Part shown: positions 48,055 to 55,671 of the stretch, in pieces
How the letters are laid out: each line of letters starts with the position of its first letter
How positions within the stretch are numbered: position 1 is the stretch's first letter
Translations under genes and position numbers: made by a program
The notes under the pieces: model-generated
The model's input: the letters and a program-made list of their open reading frames with translations, nothing else
The model's database searches: none
Told to the model about the DNA's origin: nothing
DNA from: Nocardioides iriomotensis
GTDB lineage: Bacteria; Actinomycetota; Actinomycetes; Propionibacteriales; Nocardioidaceae
Direction of reading: 5' to 3'
Length of the DNA: 64,000 nt
Assembly (NCBI RefSeq): GCF_004168035.1
Contig: NZ_SDPU01000020.1
Coordinates: 186,001-250,000, forward strand

Positions 48055-49680
48055 GTGATGGAGCTCTTCGAGGACTACCAGCCCGGTCGCCGGGGTGCCT
48101 ACGACGAGATGTTCCAGGACGGCCGGCTGCGCGGGCCGTACCAGGGCCTCGCCCGGTCCTTCGCCGAGGTCACCGGCCCCGAGGTGCGCGCCCGCGCCGA
48201 GGCGCTCGCCGCGTCGTACCTCGAGCAGGGCGTCACCTTCGACATCGGCGGCGAGGAGCGCGCCTTCCCGCTCGACATCATGCCGCGGGTCATCGAGCAG
48301 GACGCCTGGAACACCATCGACCGCGGCGTCCAGCAACGGGTCAGGACGCTCGAGCTGTTCCTCGACGACGTGTACGACGCCGGCCGGGTGTTCGACGACG
48401 AGGTGGTGCCGCGCCGGGTGGTCACGACCTCCTCGCACTTCCACCGGGTCGCGGCCGGGATCGAGAGCCCCAACGGCGTCCGCGTGCACGTCGCCGGGAT
48501 CGACCTGATCCGCGACGACAACGGCGACTTCCGGGTGCTCGAGGACAACGTCCGGGTGCCGTCCGGGGTCTCCTACGTCATGACCAACCGGCGCGCAATC
48601 TCCGCGGCGCTCTCGGAGGCGTTCGCCAGCCACCGGATCCGGCCGGTGCAGTCCTACCCCCGCAAGCTGCTCGCCGCGCTGCGCGCCTCCGCCCCGGCCG
48701 GCGTGGACGACCCGACCGTGGTCGTGCTGACCCCGGGCGTCTTCAACGGCGCCTACTTCGAGCACGCCCTGCTCGCGCGCACGATGGGCATCGAGCTCGT
48801 CGAGGGCCGCGACCTGGTCTGCCGGCGCGGTCGCGTCATGATGCGCACCACCAGCGGGCTCGAGCAGGTGCACGTGATCTACCGGCGCGTGGACGACGAG
48901 TTCCTCGACCCGGTCCACTTCCGGGCCGACTCGATGCTCGGCTGCCCCGGTCTGATGAACGCCGCCCGGGCGGGCAACGTCACGATCGCCAACGCGGTCG
49001 GCAACGGCGTCGCCGACGACAAGCTCGTCTACACCTACCTGCCCGACCTGATCCGCTACTACCTCGACGAGGAGCCGATCCTCGCCAACGTGGACACCTG
49101 GCGCTGCGGCGAGCCCGACCACCGCGAGGAGGTCCTCGACCGGCTCGACGAGCTGGTGCTCAAGCCGGTCGACGGCTCGGGCGGCAAGGGCATCGTCATC
49201 GGTCCCGACGCGAGCCGCGCGGAGCTCGACGAGCTGCGCGCCAAGGTCGTCGCCGACCCGCGGGCCTGGATCGCCCAGCCGGTCGTCCAGCTCTCCACGG
49301 TCCCGACCCTCATCGACGGGAGAATGCGTCCGCGCCACGTCGACCTCAGGCCGTTCGCCGTCAACGACGGCTCCAAGGTCTGGGTGCTGCCCGGGGGGCT
49401 GACCCGGGTCGCGCTGCCGGAGGGCGAGCTGATCGTGAACTCCTCCCGCGGCGGCGGCTCCAAGGACACCTGGGTGATGGCCGGCGGGCGGGTCAGCGCG
49501 CCCAGTGCCGCCGCACCGCCGGTCGCCACCGTCGACCTGCACTCACCGCCGCCCGAGACCGGACCGGCGCTGGAGTCGCGGTTCGCCCAGCAGGAGCAGC
49601 AACAGCAGCAACGGGCGCAGCACCGGTCTCCGCGAGCGGCGGGGGCGGCGGGGGCGGCGGGGGAGGTGCCGACGTGCTGA
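48055..49680 (+). CDS. circularly permuted ATP-grasp type 2 protein
   Basis: 541 aa from GTG 48055 (next codon ATG). Family landmarks are YDEMFQDGRLRGPYQGLA, LDIMPRVIEQDAWNTIDRGV, ATP-grasp core RVLEDNVRVPSGVSYVMTNR and KPVDGSGGKGIVIG, and PRHVDLRPFAV. Bacterial homologues are predicted amide-bond-forming ligases in operons with alpha-E and transglutaminase genes (Rv2411c group, from memory). The C-terminus is low complexity: a glutamine run and AAG repeats from a 9-bp tandem DNA repeat. The substrate is unknown. Confidence 0.9.
   Translation: MMELFEDYQPGRRGAYDEMFQDGRLRGPYQGLARSFAEVTGPEVRARAEALAASYLEQGVTFDIGGEERAFPLDIMPRVIEQDAWNTIDRGVQQRVRTLELFLDDVYDAGRVFDDEVVPRRVVTTSSHFHRVAAGIESPNGVRVHVAGIDLIRDDNGDFRVLEDNVRVPSGVSYVMTNRRAISAALSEAFASHRIRPVQSYPRKLLAALRASAPAGVDDPTVVVLTPGVFNGAYFEHALLARTMGIELVEGRDLVCRRGRVMMRTTSGLEQVHVIYRRVDDEFLDPVHFRADSMLGCPGLMNAARAGNVTIANAVGNGVADDKLVYTYLPDLIRYYLDEEPILANVDTWRCGEPDHREEVLDRLDELVLKPVDGSGGKGIVIGPDASRAELDELRAKVVADPRAWIAQPVVQLSTVPTLIDGRMRPRHVDLRPFAVNDGSKVWVLPGGLTRVALPEGELIVNSSRGGGSKDTWVMAGGRVSAPSAAAPPVATVDLHSPPPETGPALESRFAQQEQQQQQRAQHRSPRAAGAAGAAGEVPTC
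49636..49662 (+). repeat. tandem 9-bp repeat (GCGGCGGGG) x3
   Basis: It is in frame in the ATP-grasp gene (Ala-Ala-Gly three times), and its last unit runs into the GGGAGG ribosome site of the alpha-E gene. Slippage would add or remove three residues and could shift the ribosome-site context. Confidence 0.8.
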
Positions 49681-50612
49681 GCCGGATCGCGGAGTCGATG
49701 TTCTGGATCGGCCGCTACGTCGAGCGCGCCGAGGACACCTCGCGCATCCTCGACGTGCAGATGCAGATGATGGTCGAGGACCCGACCGTCGACATCGACG
49801 CCGGCGTGCTGACGCTCCTCTCGGTCATGGGCGCGCGCATCCCCGACGACGGCAAGCCGCTCTCGCTCACCGGCACCTTCAACCGGATGGCCTTCGACGG
49901 GTCCGAGGTCACCTCGATCGCCTCGGCCATCGGCGGCGCCCGCGAGAGCGCCCGCCGCGCCCGCGAGACGCTGTCGACCGAGATGTGGGAGGTCATCAAC
50001 AGCACCTTCCGCCACATGTCCTCGGGGCGGTTCCGGACGATGCGCCTTCCTGACGCCTTCAAGTGGGTCCGCGAGCGCGCCGCCGTCATCAACGGCACCG
50101 CCGACGCCACGATGAGCCGCGACGAGGGCTGGCAGTTCCTGGTCCTCGGCCGCTCGCTCGAGCGCGCCGACATGACCGCCCGGCTCGTCGCGACCTCCGC
50201 GCTGACCCCTGGCCCCAACTCGGCGTGGCCGGTCACGCTGCGCGCGTGCGGCGCCTACCAGTCGTTCCTGCGCGCCTACCGCGGGCAGGAGACCGATCGC
50301 GAGGCCGCGGAGTACCTCCTCCTCGACCGGCTCTTCCCGCGCTCGGTCGTGCACGCGCTCACCCGCGCGGAGCAGTGTCTGGCGAACCTCGAGGCGAGCG
50401 GCCAGCGCGTCGGCTTCCAGGACGAGGCGCAGAGGTTGCTGGGGCGCACCCGCGCCGAGCTGGAGTACCGGTCCATCGGCGACATCGTCACCGACCTGCC
50501 CGGTGAGATGGAGCGGCTGCAGCGCACCTGCGCGTCGGCCAGCGACGCGGTCACGCAGCGCTACTTCGCCCATGCGGTCGCCATGACGTGGCAGGGAGGT
50601 GCGGCCCGATGA
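49674..50612 (+). CDS. alpha-E domain protein (DUF403)
   Basis: 312 aa from GTG 49674 with GGGAGG 7 nt upstream; the first codons overlap the previous stop by 7 nt. The all-helical alpha-E family is recognised from LSRIAESMFWIGRYVERAED, ILDVQMQMMVEDPTVDID and FLVLGRSLERADMTARLVAT. It always travels with the permuted ATP-grasp and transglutaminase proteins and is predicted to form part of the same peptide-modifying system. Biochemical role unknown. Confidence 0.92.
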   Translation: MLSRIAESMFWIGRYVERAEDTSRILDVQMQMMVEDPTVDIDAGVLTLLSVMGARIPDDGKPLSLTGTFNRMAFDGSEVTSIASAIGGARESARRARETLSTEMWEVINSTFRHMSSGRFRTMRLPDAFKWVRERAAVINGTADATMSRDEGWQFLVLGRSLERADMTARLVATSALTPGPNSAWPVTLRACGAYQSFLRAYRGQETDREAAEYLLLDRLFPRSVVHALTRAEQCLANLEASGQRVGFQDEAQRLLGRTRAELEYRSIGDIVTDLPGEMERLQRTCASASDAVTQRYFAHAVAMTWQGGAAR

Positions 50613-51451
50613 TGCAGTTCCGCGTGGTGCACCGCACCCGGATCGGCTACGAGGGCGAGGCCGCGGCGTCGTACAACGAGGCCCGGATGACCCCCTTCAC
50701 CAGCGCTCACCAGCTCGTGCTGCACACCCGGCTCGAGGTCAGCCCGACGCCGTGGAGCCACACGTATCGCGACTACTGGGGCACCGAGGTCACCGCCTTC
50801 GAGGTGCTCGACACGCACAAGGAGCTCGTCGTCACCGCCACGTCGACCGTCCAGGTGGACCGGCCGGCGCCGCTGCCCGGCGGGCTGACCTGGGACGAGG
50901 TCCGCTCGCCGGAGGTCGCCGACCGGCAGTGCGAGAGCCTCGTGGTCACGCCACGGGTCGCGCCCGACGAGGAGCTCGCCGTCCGGATCGCCGACCTCGT
51001 CGCCACGACACCGGGCCCGACCGACTTCGCGCACGCGCTCTGCCGCCTGGTCCACGACGAGGTCAGCTACGAGTACGGCTCGACCGAGGTGCACGGCCAC
51101 GCCGCCGACGCCTGGGCCGCCCGCAGCGGCGTCTGCCAGGACATGGCGCACATCGTCATCGGCGGGCTCCGGTCCGTCGGTGTCCCGGCCCGCTACGTCT
51201 CCGGCTACCTCCACCCGACCGAGCAGCCGGTGACCGGCGAGACCGTCGTCGGCGAGTCGCACGCCTGGGTCGAGTGGTGGGACGGCAGCTGGATCGGGTT
51301 CGACCCGACCAACAACCTCGACCCGGGCGACCGGCACGTCGTCGTCGCGCGCGGCCGCGACTACGCCGACGTGCCACCGCTCAGCGGCGTCTACTCCGGC
51401 GGGGGTACGTCGGAGCTCGAGGTCGACGTCCGCGTCACCCGGCTGCGCTGA
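50609..51451 (+). CDS. transglutaminase-like protein
   Basis: 280 aa from ATG 50609 (ATGA overlap), with GGGAGG upstream. The N-terminal YNEARMTPFTSAHQLVLHTR beta domain is followed by the catalytic core: Cys in AARSGVCQDMAHIVIGGLRS, His in GESHAWVEWWDGSWIGFDPT and Asp in the same strand, giving a Cys-His-Asp triad. Bacterial members often act as proteases or amidases. It is the third gene of the conserved trio. Confidence 0.92.
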   Translation: MMQFRVVHRTRIGYEGEAAASYNEARMTPFTSAHQLVLHTRLEVSPTPWSHTYRDYWGTEVTAFEVLDTHKELVVTATSTVQVDRPAPLPGGLTWDEVRSPEVADRQCESLVVTPRVAPDEELAVRIADLVATTPGPTDFAHALCRLVHDEVSYEYGSTEVHGHAADAWAARSGVCQDMAHIVIGGLRSVGVPARYVSGYLHPTEQPVTGETVVGESHAWVEWWDGSWIGFDPTNNLDPGDRHVVVARGRDYADVPPLSGVYSGGGTSELEVDVRVTRLR

Positions 51452-51464
51452 GCGGGCCACAGCC

Positions 51465-52034
51465 TCAGCCGAGCTGGAGCACGGTGCAGGTCCACGCGCC
51501 GCGCCGGAGCTCCAGCCGGGCCGCGATGGCGCGCGAGCGCTGCCCGTACCGCACGTGCACGCTCACCTCGGCCGTCGCCGTCGACGGCTGGAAGACGTGC
51601 ACGCTGCGCACCTGGGCCCGGATCGTCCGCCGGCGGACCGGCGCGTTGCGGGTGCGCGCCATGACCTGCACCCGGCGAGCCAGGTCCTGGTAGACGCGCG
51701 CCGACGTCCAGCGCAGCAGCTGCGTCAGCGGCCGGTCGCCCGCCGTCACCTCCACGACGGCCTGCGCGAACCGGTGCGCCCAGACCCGCACCTCCGCCTC
51801 AGCCGGGTCGACGGTGGCGCCGCCACCACCGTCGACGGCGACGAGGGGCGCCGGGGGCAGCGGGAGTGGTCGGTCGCCCGGCGCGGGCAGGCAGTCCAGG
51901 TCGAGGGCGAGCGTGCCCTGCACGGCGTCGAGCGGCTGGGTGCCCTGCTCCGGCACGCGGGGCGGGGAGATCCGGCTCACCGAGGCGAGACCCCGGGTCG
52001 GGACCGGGGGACGAGGGACGGTCGGCTGGTTCAC
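51465..52034 (-). CDS. DUF6459 (Rv3235-like) family protein
   Basis: 189 aa from GTG 52034 with GAAAGGAA upstream, overlapping the LysM stop as GTGA. A Pro/Val-rich N-terminal half precedes the conserved module WAHRFAQAVVEVTAGDRPLT and QLLRWTSARVYQDLARRV, then VHVFQPSTATAEVSVHVRYG and a final strand. I assign the family from this module. Found downstream of secA in many actinobacteria. No enzyme motif; role unknown. Confidence 0.75.
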   Translation of the reverse strand: MNQPTVPRPPVPTRGLASVSRISPPRVPEQGTQPLDAVQGTLALDLDCLPAPGDRPLPLPPAPLVAVDGGGGATVDPAEAEVRVWAHRFAQAVVEVTAGDRPLTQLLRWTSARVYQDLARRVQVMARTRNAPVRRRTIRAQVRSVHVFQPSTATAEVSVHVRYGQRSRAIAARLELRRGAWTCTVLQLG

Positions 52035-52693
52035 GGGTGTTCCTTTCGGTGCGGGAGCGGCGGCAGGGCCAGCTCGGTGCCGGGGAAGATCAGGTCCGGG
52101 TCGTCGACGACCCGTGCGTTGGCGGCGGCGATCGCCCGCCAGGCCGCGTCGACCGCCGCGTCCGACGCGCCGGGGCCGAGCGCCCGCTCGGCGACCGCCC
52201 AGAGGCTGTCGCCGGGGCGCACCTCGACGCTGCCGGTGGGCACCCGCGCCACGAGCCGGGTCGGCGGAGCCACGGGCTGTCGGGGCGCGGCCGTTGCGAC
52301 ACGGTCGGGCAGCGGCAGCCCCGCGAGCGGCTCTGCGGCGGGCTCCGGCACCGTCGTGCCGGCGTGGGCGGGGACGCCGACCGCCACGGTGCCGAGCAGG
52401 CCGAGGGCCACCCCGCGGGCGAGGTGGGGTCGCGGCAGCCGGCGTACCCAGGCCGCCACGCGTGGCGAGGCCAGGGCCTCGATCACGGCCAGTGCCAGGC
52501 TCAGGCCCCACAGCAGGGACGCGGTGACGAGCAGGAGGCCCAGGACGCCGGCGAGCACGTCGTCGAGGGGGCGGAGCGTCGGCGGGCGCGCGTCGGTGAG
52601 CAGCCGCAGGGCCGGGTCCAGCCCGAGCTGCACTCCCGCCGGGACGGCCAGCGCGCCGAGCAGCAGCGCGAGGAGTCCCCGGAGACGCGTCAT
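52031..52693 (-). CDS. membrane protein with C-terminal LysM domain
   Basis: 220 aa from ATG 52693 with AAAGG upstream. Two hydrophobic segments lie near residues 5-25 and 47-72, with a third near 92-110. The LysM domain is at about 153-215: SVEVRPGDSLWAVAERALG and DDPDLIFPGTELALP. It likely binds peptidoglycan from the membrane. Translationally coupled to the DUF6459 gene. Confidence 0.82.
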   Translation of the reverse strand: MTRLRGLLALLLGALAVPAGVQLGLDPALRLLTDARPPTLRPLDDVLAGVLGLLLVTASLLWGLSLALAVIEALASPRVAAWVRRLPRPHLARGVALGLLGTVAVGVPAHAGTTVPEPAAEPLAGLPLPDRVATAAPRQPVAPPTRLVARVPTGSVEVRPGDSLWAVAERALGPGASDAAVDAAWRAIAAANARVVDDPDLIFPGTELALPPLPHRKEHP

Positions 52694-52706
52694 GGCCCAA
52701 CCTTTG

Positions 52707-52726
52707 CGTTTGATGTCGTTTGATGC
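52707..52726. repeat. two-unit 10-bp tandem repeat upstream of the LysM gene
   Basis: CGTTTGATGT followed by CGTTTGATGC, one helical turn apart, 14-33 bp upstream of the LysM start. AT-rich against its surroundings. Tandem half sites at 10-11 bp are typical of OmpR-family regulator sites. Confidence 0.5.
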
Positions 52727-52781
52727 ATTCAGCCGCAGTTGGGTGTGGTTCGTCAACCGTTCGTCCACAGGGAGGCGCGGG

Positions 52782-52787
52782 TACGGT
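52782..52787 (+). promoter_or_regulatory. -10 element TACGGT, leaderless
   Basis: It ends 6 nt before ATG 52794. Confidence 0.5.
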
Positions 52788-52793
52788 CGGCGC

Positions 52794-53324
52794 ATGCACT
52801 GGGAGGAGCGCCTGCTCGCCGTCTTCGACGACCTCGAGCAGCAGGCCGAGGGGCTCGCGCTCGGTACCCGCGACGCCGAGCTGGCCGAGCTCGGCCGTTC
52901 GGAGTACGCCGCGGTCGACCTCGCCTCACGCCTGCACGGCGCGGTCGGCTCCCGGGTGCGTCTCGGCGTGCGCGGTGTCGGCGCGCTCGACGGCCGGCTG
53001 GCCCGGGTCGGCTCCGACTGGATGCTGCTCGAGACGGACCCGCACGAGTGGCTGGTCCGCATCGCCGCGCTCGACCAGGTGCGCGGGCTGGGGGAGCGGG
53101 CCGTGGACCCGCGCCACCGCGCGCCGACCGCTCGGCTCGGGCTGGGGTCCGCGCTGCGCGGGGTCGCCGAGGAGCGCGACCCGGTGCTCGTCCACCTCCT
53201 CGACGGCGGCACCGTGCGCGGCACGCCCCGCCGGGTGGGTGCCGACTTCGTCGAGCTCGCCGACCCCGATGGTGGGGTCGTGGTCGTCGCCCTGGGCGCT
53301 GTGGCCGGCGCACGACGGGGCTGA
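52794..53324 (+). CDS. conserved hypothetical cytosolic protein
   Basis: 176 aa from ATG 52794, leaderless. An N-terminal helix (WEERLLAVFDDLEQQAEGL) is followed by two short beta-rich stretches that look alike: SRVRLGVRGVGALDGRLARVG with WMLLE, and DPVLVHLLDGGTVRGTPRRVG with FVELA. The repeated layout suggests two small SH3- or LSm-like barrels. No known domain is recognised with certainty; function unknown. Confidence 0.7.
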   Translation: MHWEERLLAVFDDLEQQAEGLALGTRDAELAELGRSEYAAVDLASRLHGAVGSRVRLGVRGVGALDGRLARVGSDWMLLETDPHEWLVRIAALDQVRGLGERAVDPRHRAPTARLGLGSALRGVAEERDPVLVHLLDGGTVRGTPRRVGADFVELADPDGGVVVVALGAVAGARRG

Positions 53325-53338
53325 GCCCCCGAGAGCAG

Positions 53339-53593
53339 CTAGTCGACCGGGTCGTGCTGGTGCTCGGGGTCGCGGGCGTCGGCCTCGGCGTACATCCGGG
53401 CGATGAACTTCTCCAGCTCCACCGTCTCGACCCGCCACTGGCCTCGGCCGCCGATCTGGATCGCGCGCAGCTCTCGGTTGCGCACCAGGGCACGCACCTG
53501 TGACACGCTCGTCGCGAGGATCTCGGCGACGTCGGCGAGCGTCAGGAACCGCGGCTCGCGCGCGCCGGGCGGCTCGGTCGGCTGGTCGGGCAC
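53339..53593 (-). CDS. small helix-turn-helix DNA-binding protein (excisionase/MerR-like)
   Basis: 84 aa from GTG 53593; CATCAT ends 7 nt upstream, so this is preferred to ATG 53602. The HTH_17-type domain is FLTLADVAEILATSVSQVRA with the wing RELRAIQIGGRGQWRVE and a final helix VELEKFIARMYAEA. The small size and architecture recall BldC and excisionases, but the sequence is not close enough to call it BldC. A transcription regulator of unknown targets. Confidence 0.82.
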   Translation of the reverse strand: MPDQPTEPPGAREPRFLTLADVAEILATSVSQVRALVRNRELRAIQIGGRGQWRVETVELEKFIARMYAEADARDPEHQHDPVD

Positions 53594-53682
53594 GGAGCAC
53601 ATGATGCCAGCGCGCCGGCGCCGGAACCGTCGACGGGGCGGGGGCCTGTGGATGACGACGGTTCGATGTCGGCGTTTGTGAG

Positions 53683-53688
53683 CAGAAT
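53683..53688 (+). promoter_or_regulatory. -10-like CAGAAT, leaderless
   Basis: It ends 7 nt before ATG 53696; the same hexamer precedes the Trm112 start. Confidence 0.45.
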
Positions 53689-53695
53689 GTGCCGC

Positions 53696-54367
53696 ATGAC
53701 CCTCACCGACAGCCGCGCACTCCCGGCGTCGCCGCGGGCCACCCGGCACCGCGGCAGCGTCTGGCGCGACCCGCGGCTGCTCGTCGGCGTCGTGGTCGTC
53801 GCCGCCTCCGGGCTCGCCGGTGCGCTGCTGCTCACCGGCGAGGAGACCGTGGACGTCTGGGCGGTGCGCGACGACCTCTCGGCCGGCGAGCCGGTGGGGC
53901 TCGACGCCCTCGAGCGGCGCGAGGTCCGGTTCACCGACCAGGCCGACGCCGACTCCTACGTCTCCGCCGACCAGCCCCTCCCCGCCGACATGACGCTGGC
54001 GCGCGACGTCGGGGCCGGCGAGCTGCTGCCGCGGGGAGCGCTCGTGGTGGGGGAGCGTCCCGAGGTGCTCGAGGTGCCGCTCAGCGTGCCCGGCGAGTCG
54101 GTCCCGGCGACGGTGCGGTCGGGCTCCGTGGTCGACGTCTGGGTCGCGCCCGGCCCCGAAGGCGCGCTCGACGACGCGGCCGGCTCGCGGGCCGCGCTCG
54201 TGCTCGAGGGCGTGCGCGTGGTCAGCCTCTCCCGCGGCGGTACGGCGCTCGGTCCCGCCGCGGCCCGGCAGGTCATCGTCGGCGTCGAGCCGTCCCAGGA
54301 GAGCGGGCTTCCCGAGGCGCTGGCCCGGCTGTCCTCCGGCCACGTGGTGCTGGTGCGCCGGCCGTGA
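53696..54367 (+). CDS. SAF-domain membrane protein (CpaB/RcpC-like)
   Basis: 223 aa from ATG 53696. One membrane helix near residues 28-46 is followed by the SAF domain: VWAVRDDLSAGEPVGLDALE, YVSADQPLPADMTLARDVGA and VPLSVPGESVPATVRSGSVV. SAF proteins of this type assemble pilus or flagellar parts (CpaB of Flp/Tad pili). It is coupled by GTGA to a TadZ-like ATPase, but no pilin, TadA or TadB genes are in the window. Confidence 0.83.
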   Translation: MTLTDSRALPASPRATRHRGSVWRDPRLLVGVVVVAASGLAGALLLTGEETVDVWAVRDDLSAGEPVGLDALERREVRFTDQADADSYVSADQPLPADMTLARDVGAGELLPRGALVVGERPEVLEVPLSVPGESVPATVRSGSVVDVWVAPGPEGALDDAAGSRAALVLEGVRVVSLSRGGTALGPAAARQVIVGVEPSQESGLPEALARLSSGHVVLVRRP

Positions 54368-55671
54368 ACGCCGCCACGGGGGACGTGCCGGTGCTCGTGG
54401 CGGCCGGCTCCGCGACGTGGGAGTCGAGCGCGGTCGAGCGGCTGGGGCGCCGCGGTGGCGGCGTGGCCGTGCACAAGCGTTGCGTCGACCTCACCGACCT
54501 GGTGGCCTCCGCCTCCACCGGACTCGCCCGCGCGGCGCTGGTCGACGCGGGTCTGCCCGGCCTCGACGCCGACACGGTGTCCGTGCTCGCCCGCTCGGGC
54601 GTCGGCGTCGTGGCCGTCGACACCGCCGACGGCGGCGCTGCCGTCCGTGACCGGCTGCACCGGCTCGGGGTCCGCGGCATCGTCGGTCCCGACCTCGGCG
54701 GGGTCGACGACGCGCTGCGTGACGCCGCGGCGAGCGCCGGCGCCGGTGCCGGGCCGCCGGGCGGGGGCGGCGCGCCGATCGAGGAGGTGTTCGAGCCCTC
54801 CGGTGTCGCGGCCGGGCGCGGGGCCGCCGCGCGTCTCGTCGTGGTCTGGGGGCCTGCCGGTGCCCCCGGGCGCACCACGCTCGCGGTCGGGCTCGCCGCC
54901 GAGATCGCGCACCGCGACCGGTCGGTGCTGCTGCTGGACGCCGACCCCTACGGCGGTGCCGTGGCGCAGCACCTCGGCGTCCTCGACGGTGCCTCGGGGC
55001 TGCTCGCCGCCGCCCGCGCCGCCAACGCCGGCGAGCTCGACGCGACCCGTCTGGCCGCGCTCGCGCGCTGCGTCGGGTCCGACGGCTCGCCGCTGCGGGT
55101 GCTCACCGGGCTGCCCCGCCCCGACCGCTGGCTCGAGGTCCGGCCGGCGACCTACGACGACGTGCTGGACGCCGCGGCGACACTGGCCGACTGGGTCCTC
55201 GTCGACGTCGGGTTCAGCCTCGAAGGCGACCAGGACGACCCGTTCGCGACCGGACCGCAGCGAAACCTGATGACCACCGCGGCCCTGGCGCGGGCCGACG
55301 AGGTCGTGGTCGTCGGTGCCGCCGACCCGGTCGGGCTGTCCCGGCTCGCCCGCGGCCTGGTCGACCTGCACGACCTGCGGCCCGACGCCGCGGTGCGGGT
55401 CGTGGTCAACCGCACCCGTGCCTCCCTGGGCTGGAGCGAGAGCGAGATCCACGGGATGGTCGAGGGCTTCGTCCGTCCCCGCGACGTGCACTTCGTGCCC
55501 GACGACCGCGCCGGCGCCGACCGGGCGCTGATGGCCGGACGCAGCCTGGTCGAGGCGGGCGACTCGACCCTACGCCGTGCCGTGGCCGCGGTGGCCGACG
55601 GCGTGCTCGGCGAACGACCCGAGGGAGGTGGTCGCAGGCTCAGGCGCCGAACAGCAGGTAGAGCCCGCTGA
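54364..55671 (+). CDS. CpaE/TadZ-like MinD-family ATPase with altered Walker A
   Basis: 435 aa from GTG 54364 (GTGA overlap). An N-terminal receiver-like region (about 1-130) precedes a MinD/ParA domain. The Walker A region reads VVWGPAGAPGRTTLAVGLAA, with Arg where the invariant Lys is expected; VLLLDADPYGGAVAQHLG is the Walker A-prime/B part and ADWVLVDVGFS follows. It could bind nucleotide weakly or serve as a scaffold. Homologous to Rv3213c by context (from memory). Its 3' end overlaps the convergent gene by 32 bp. Confidence 0.82.
   Translation: MNAATGDVPVLVAAGSATWESSAVERLGRRGGGVAVHKRCVDLTDLVASASTGLARAALVDAGLPGLDADTVSVLARSGVGVVAVDTADGGAAVRDRLHRLGVRGIVGPDLGGVDDALRDAAASAGAGAGPPGGGGAPIEEVFEPSGVAAGRGAAARLVVVWGPAGAPGRTTLAVGLAAEIAHRDRSVLLLDADPYGGAVAQHLGVLDGASGLLAAARAANAGELDATRLAALARCVGSDGSPLRVLTGLPRPDRWLEVRPATYDDVLDAAATLADWVLVDVGFSLEGDQDDPFATGPQRNLMTTAALARADEVVVVGAADPVGLSRLARGLVDLHDLRPDAAVRVVVNRTRASLGWSESEIHGMVEGFVRPRDVHFVPDDRAGADRALMAGRSLVEAGDSTLRRAVAAVADGVLGERPEGGGRRLRRRTAGRAR

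Noticed and set aside
53339-53593. Naming the small HTH protein BldC
   Set aside because: The fold class matches, but the recognition helix and wing differ from the BldC sequence I remember.
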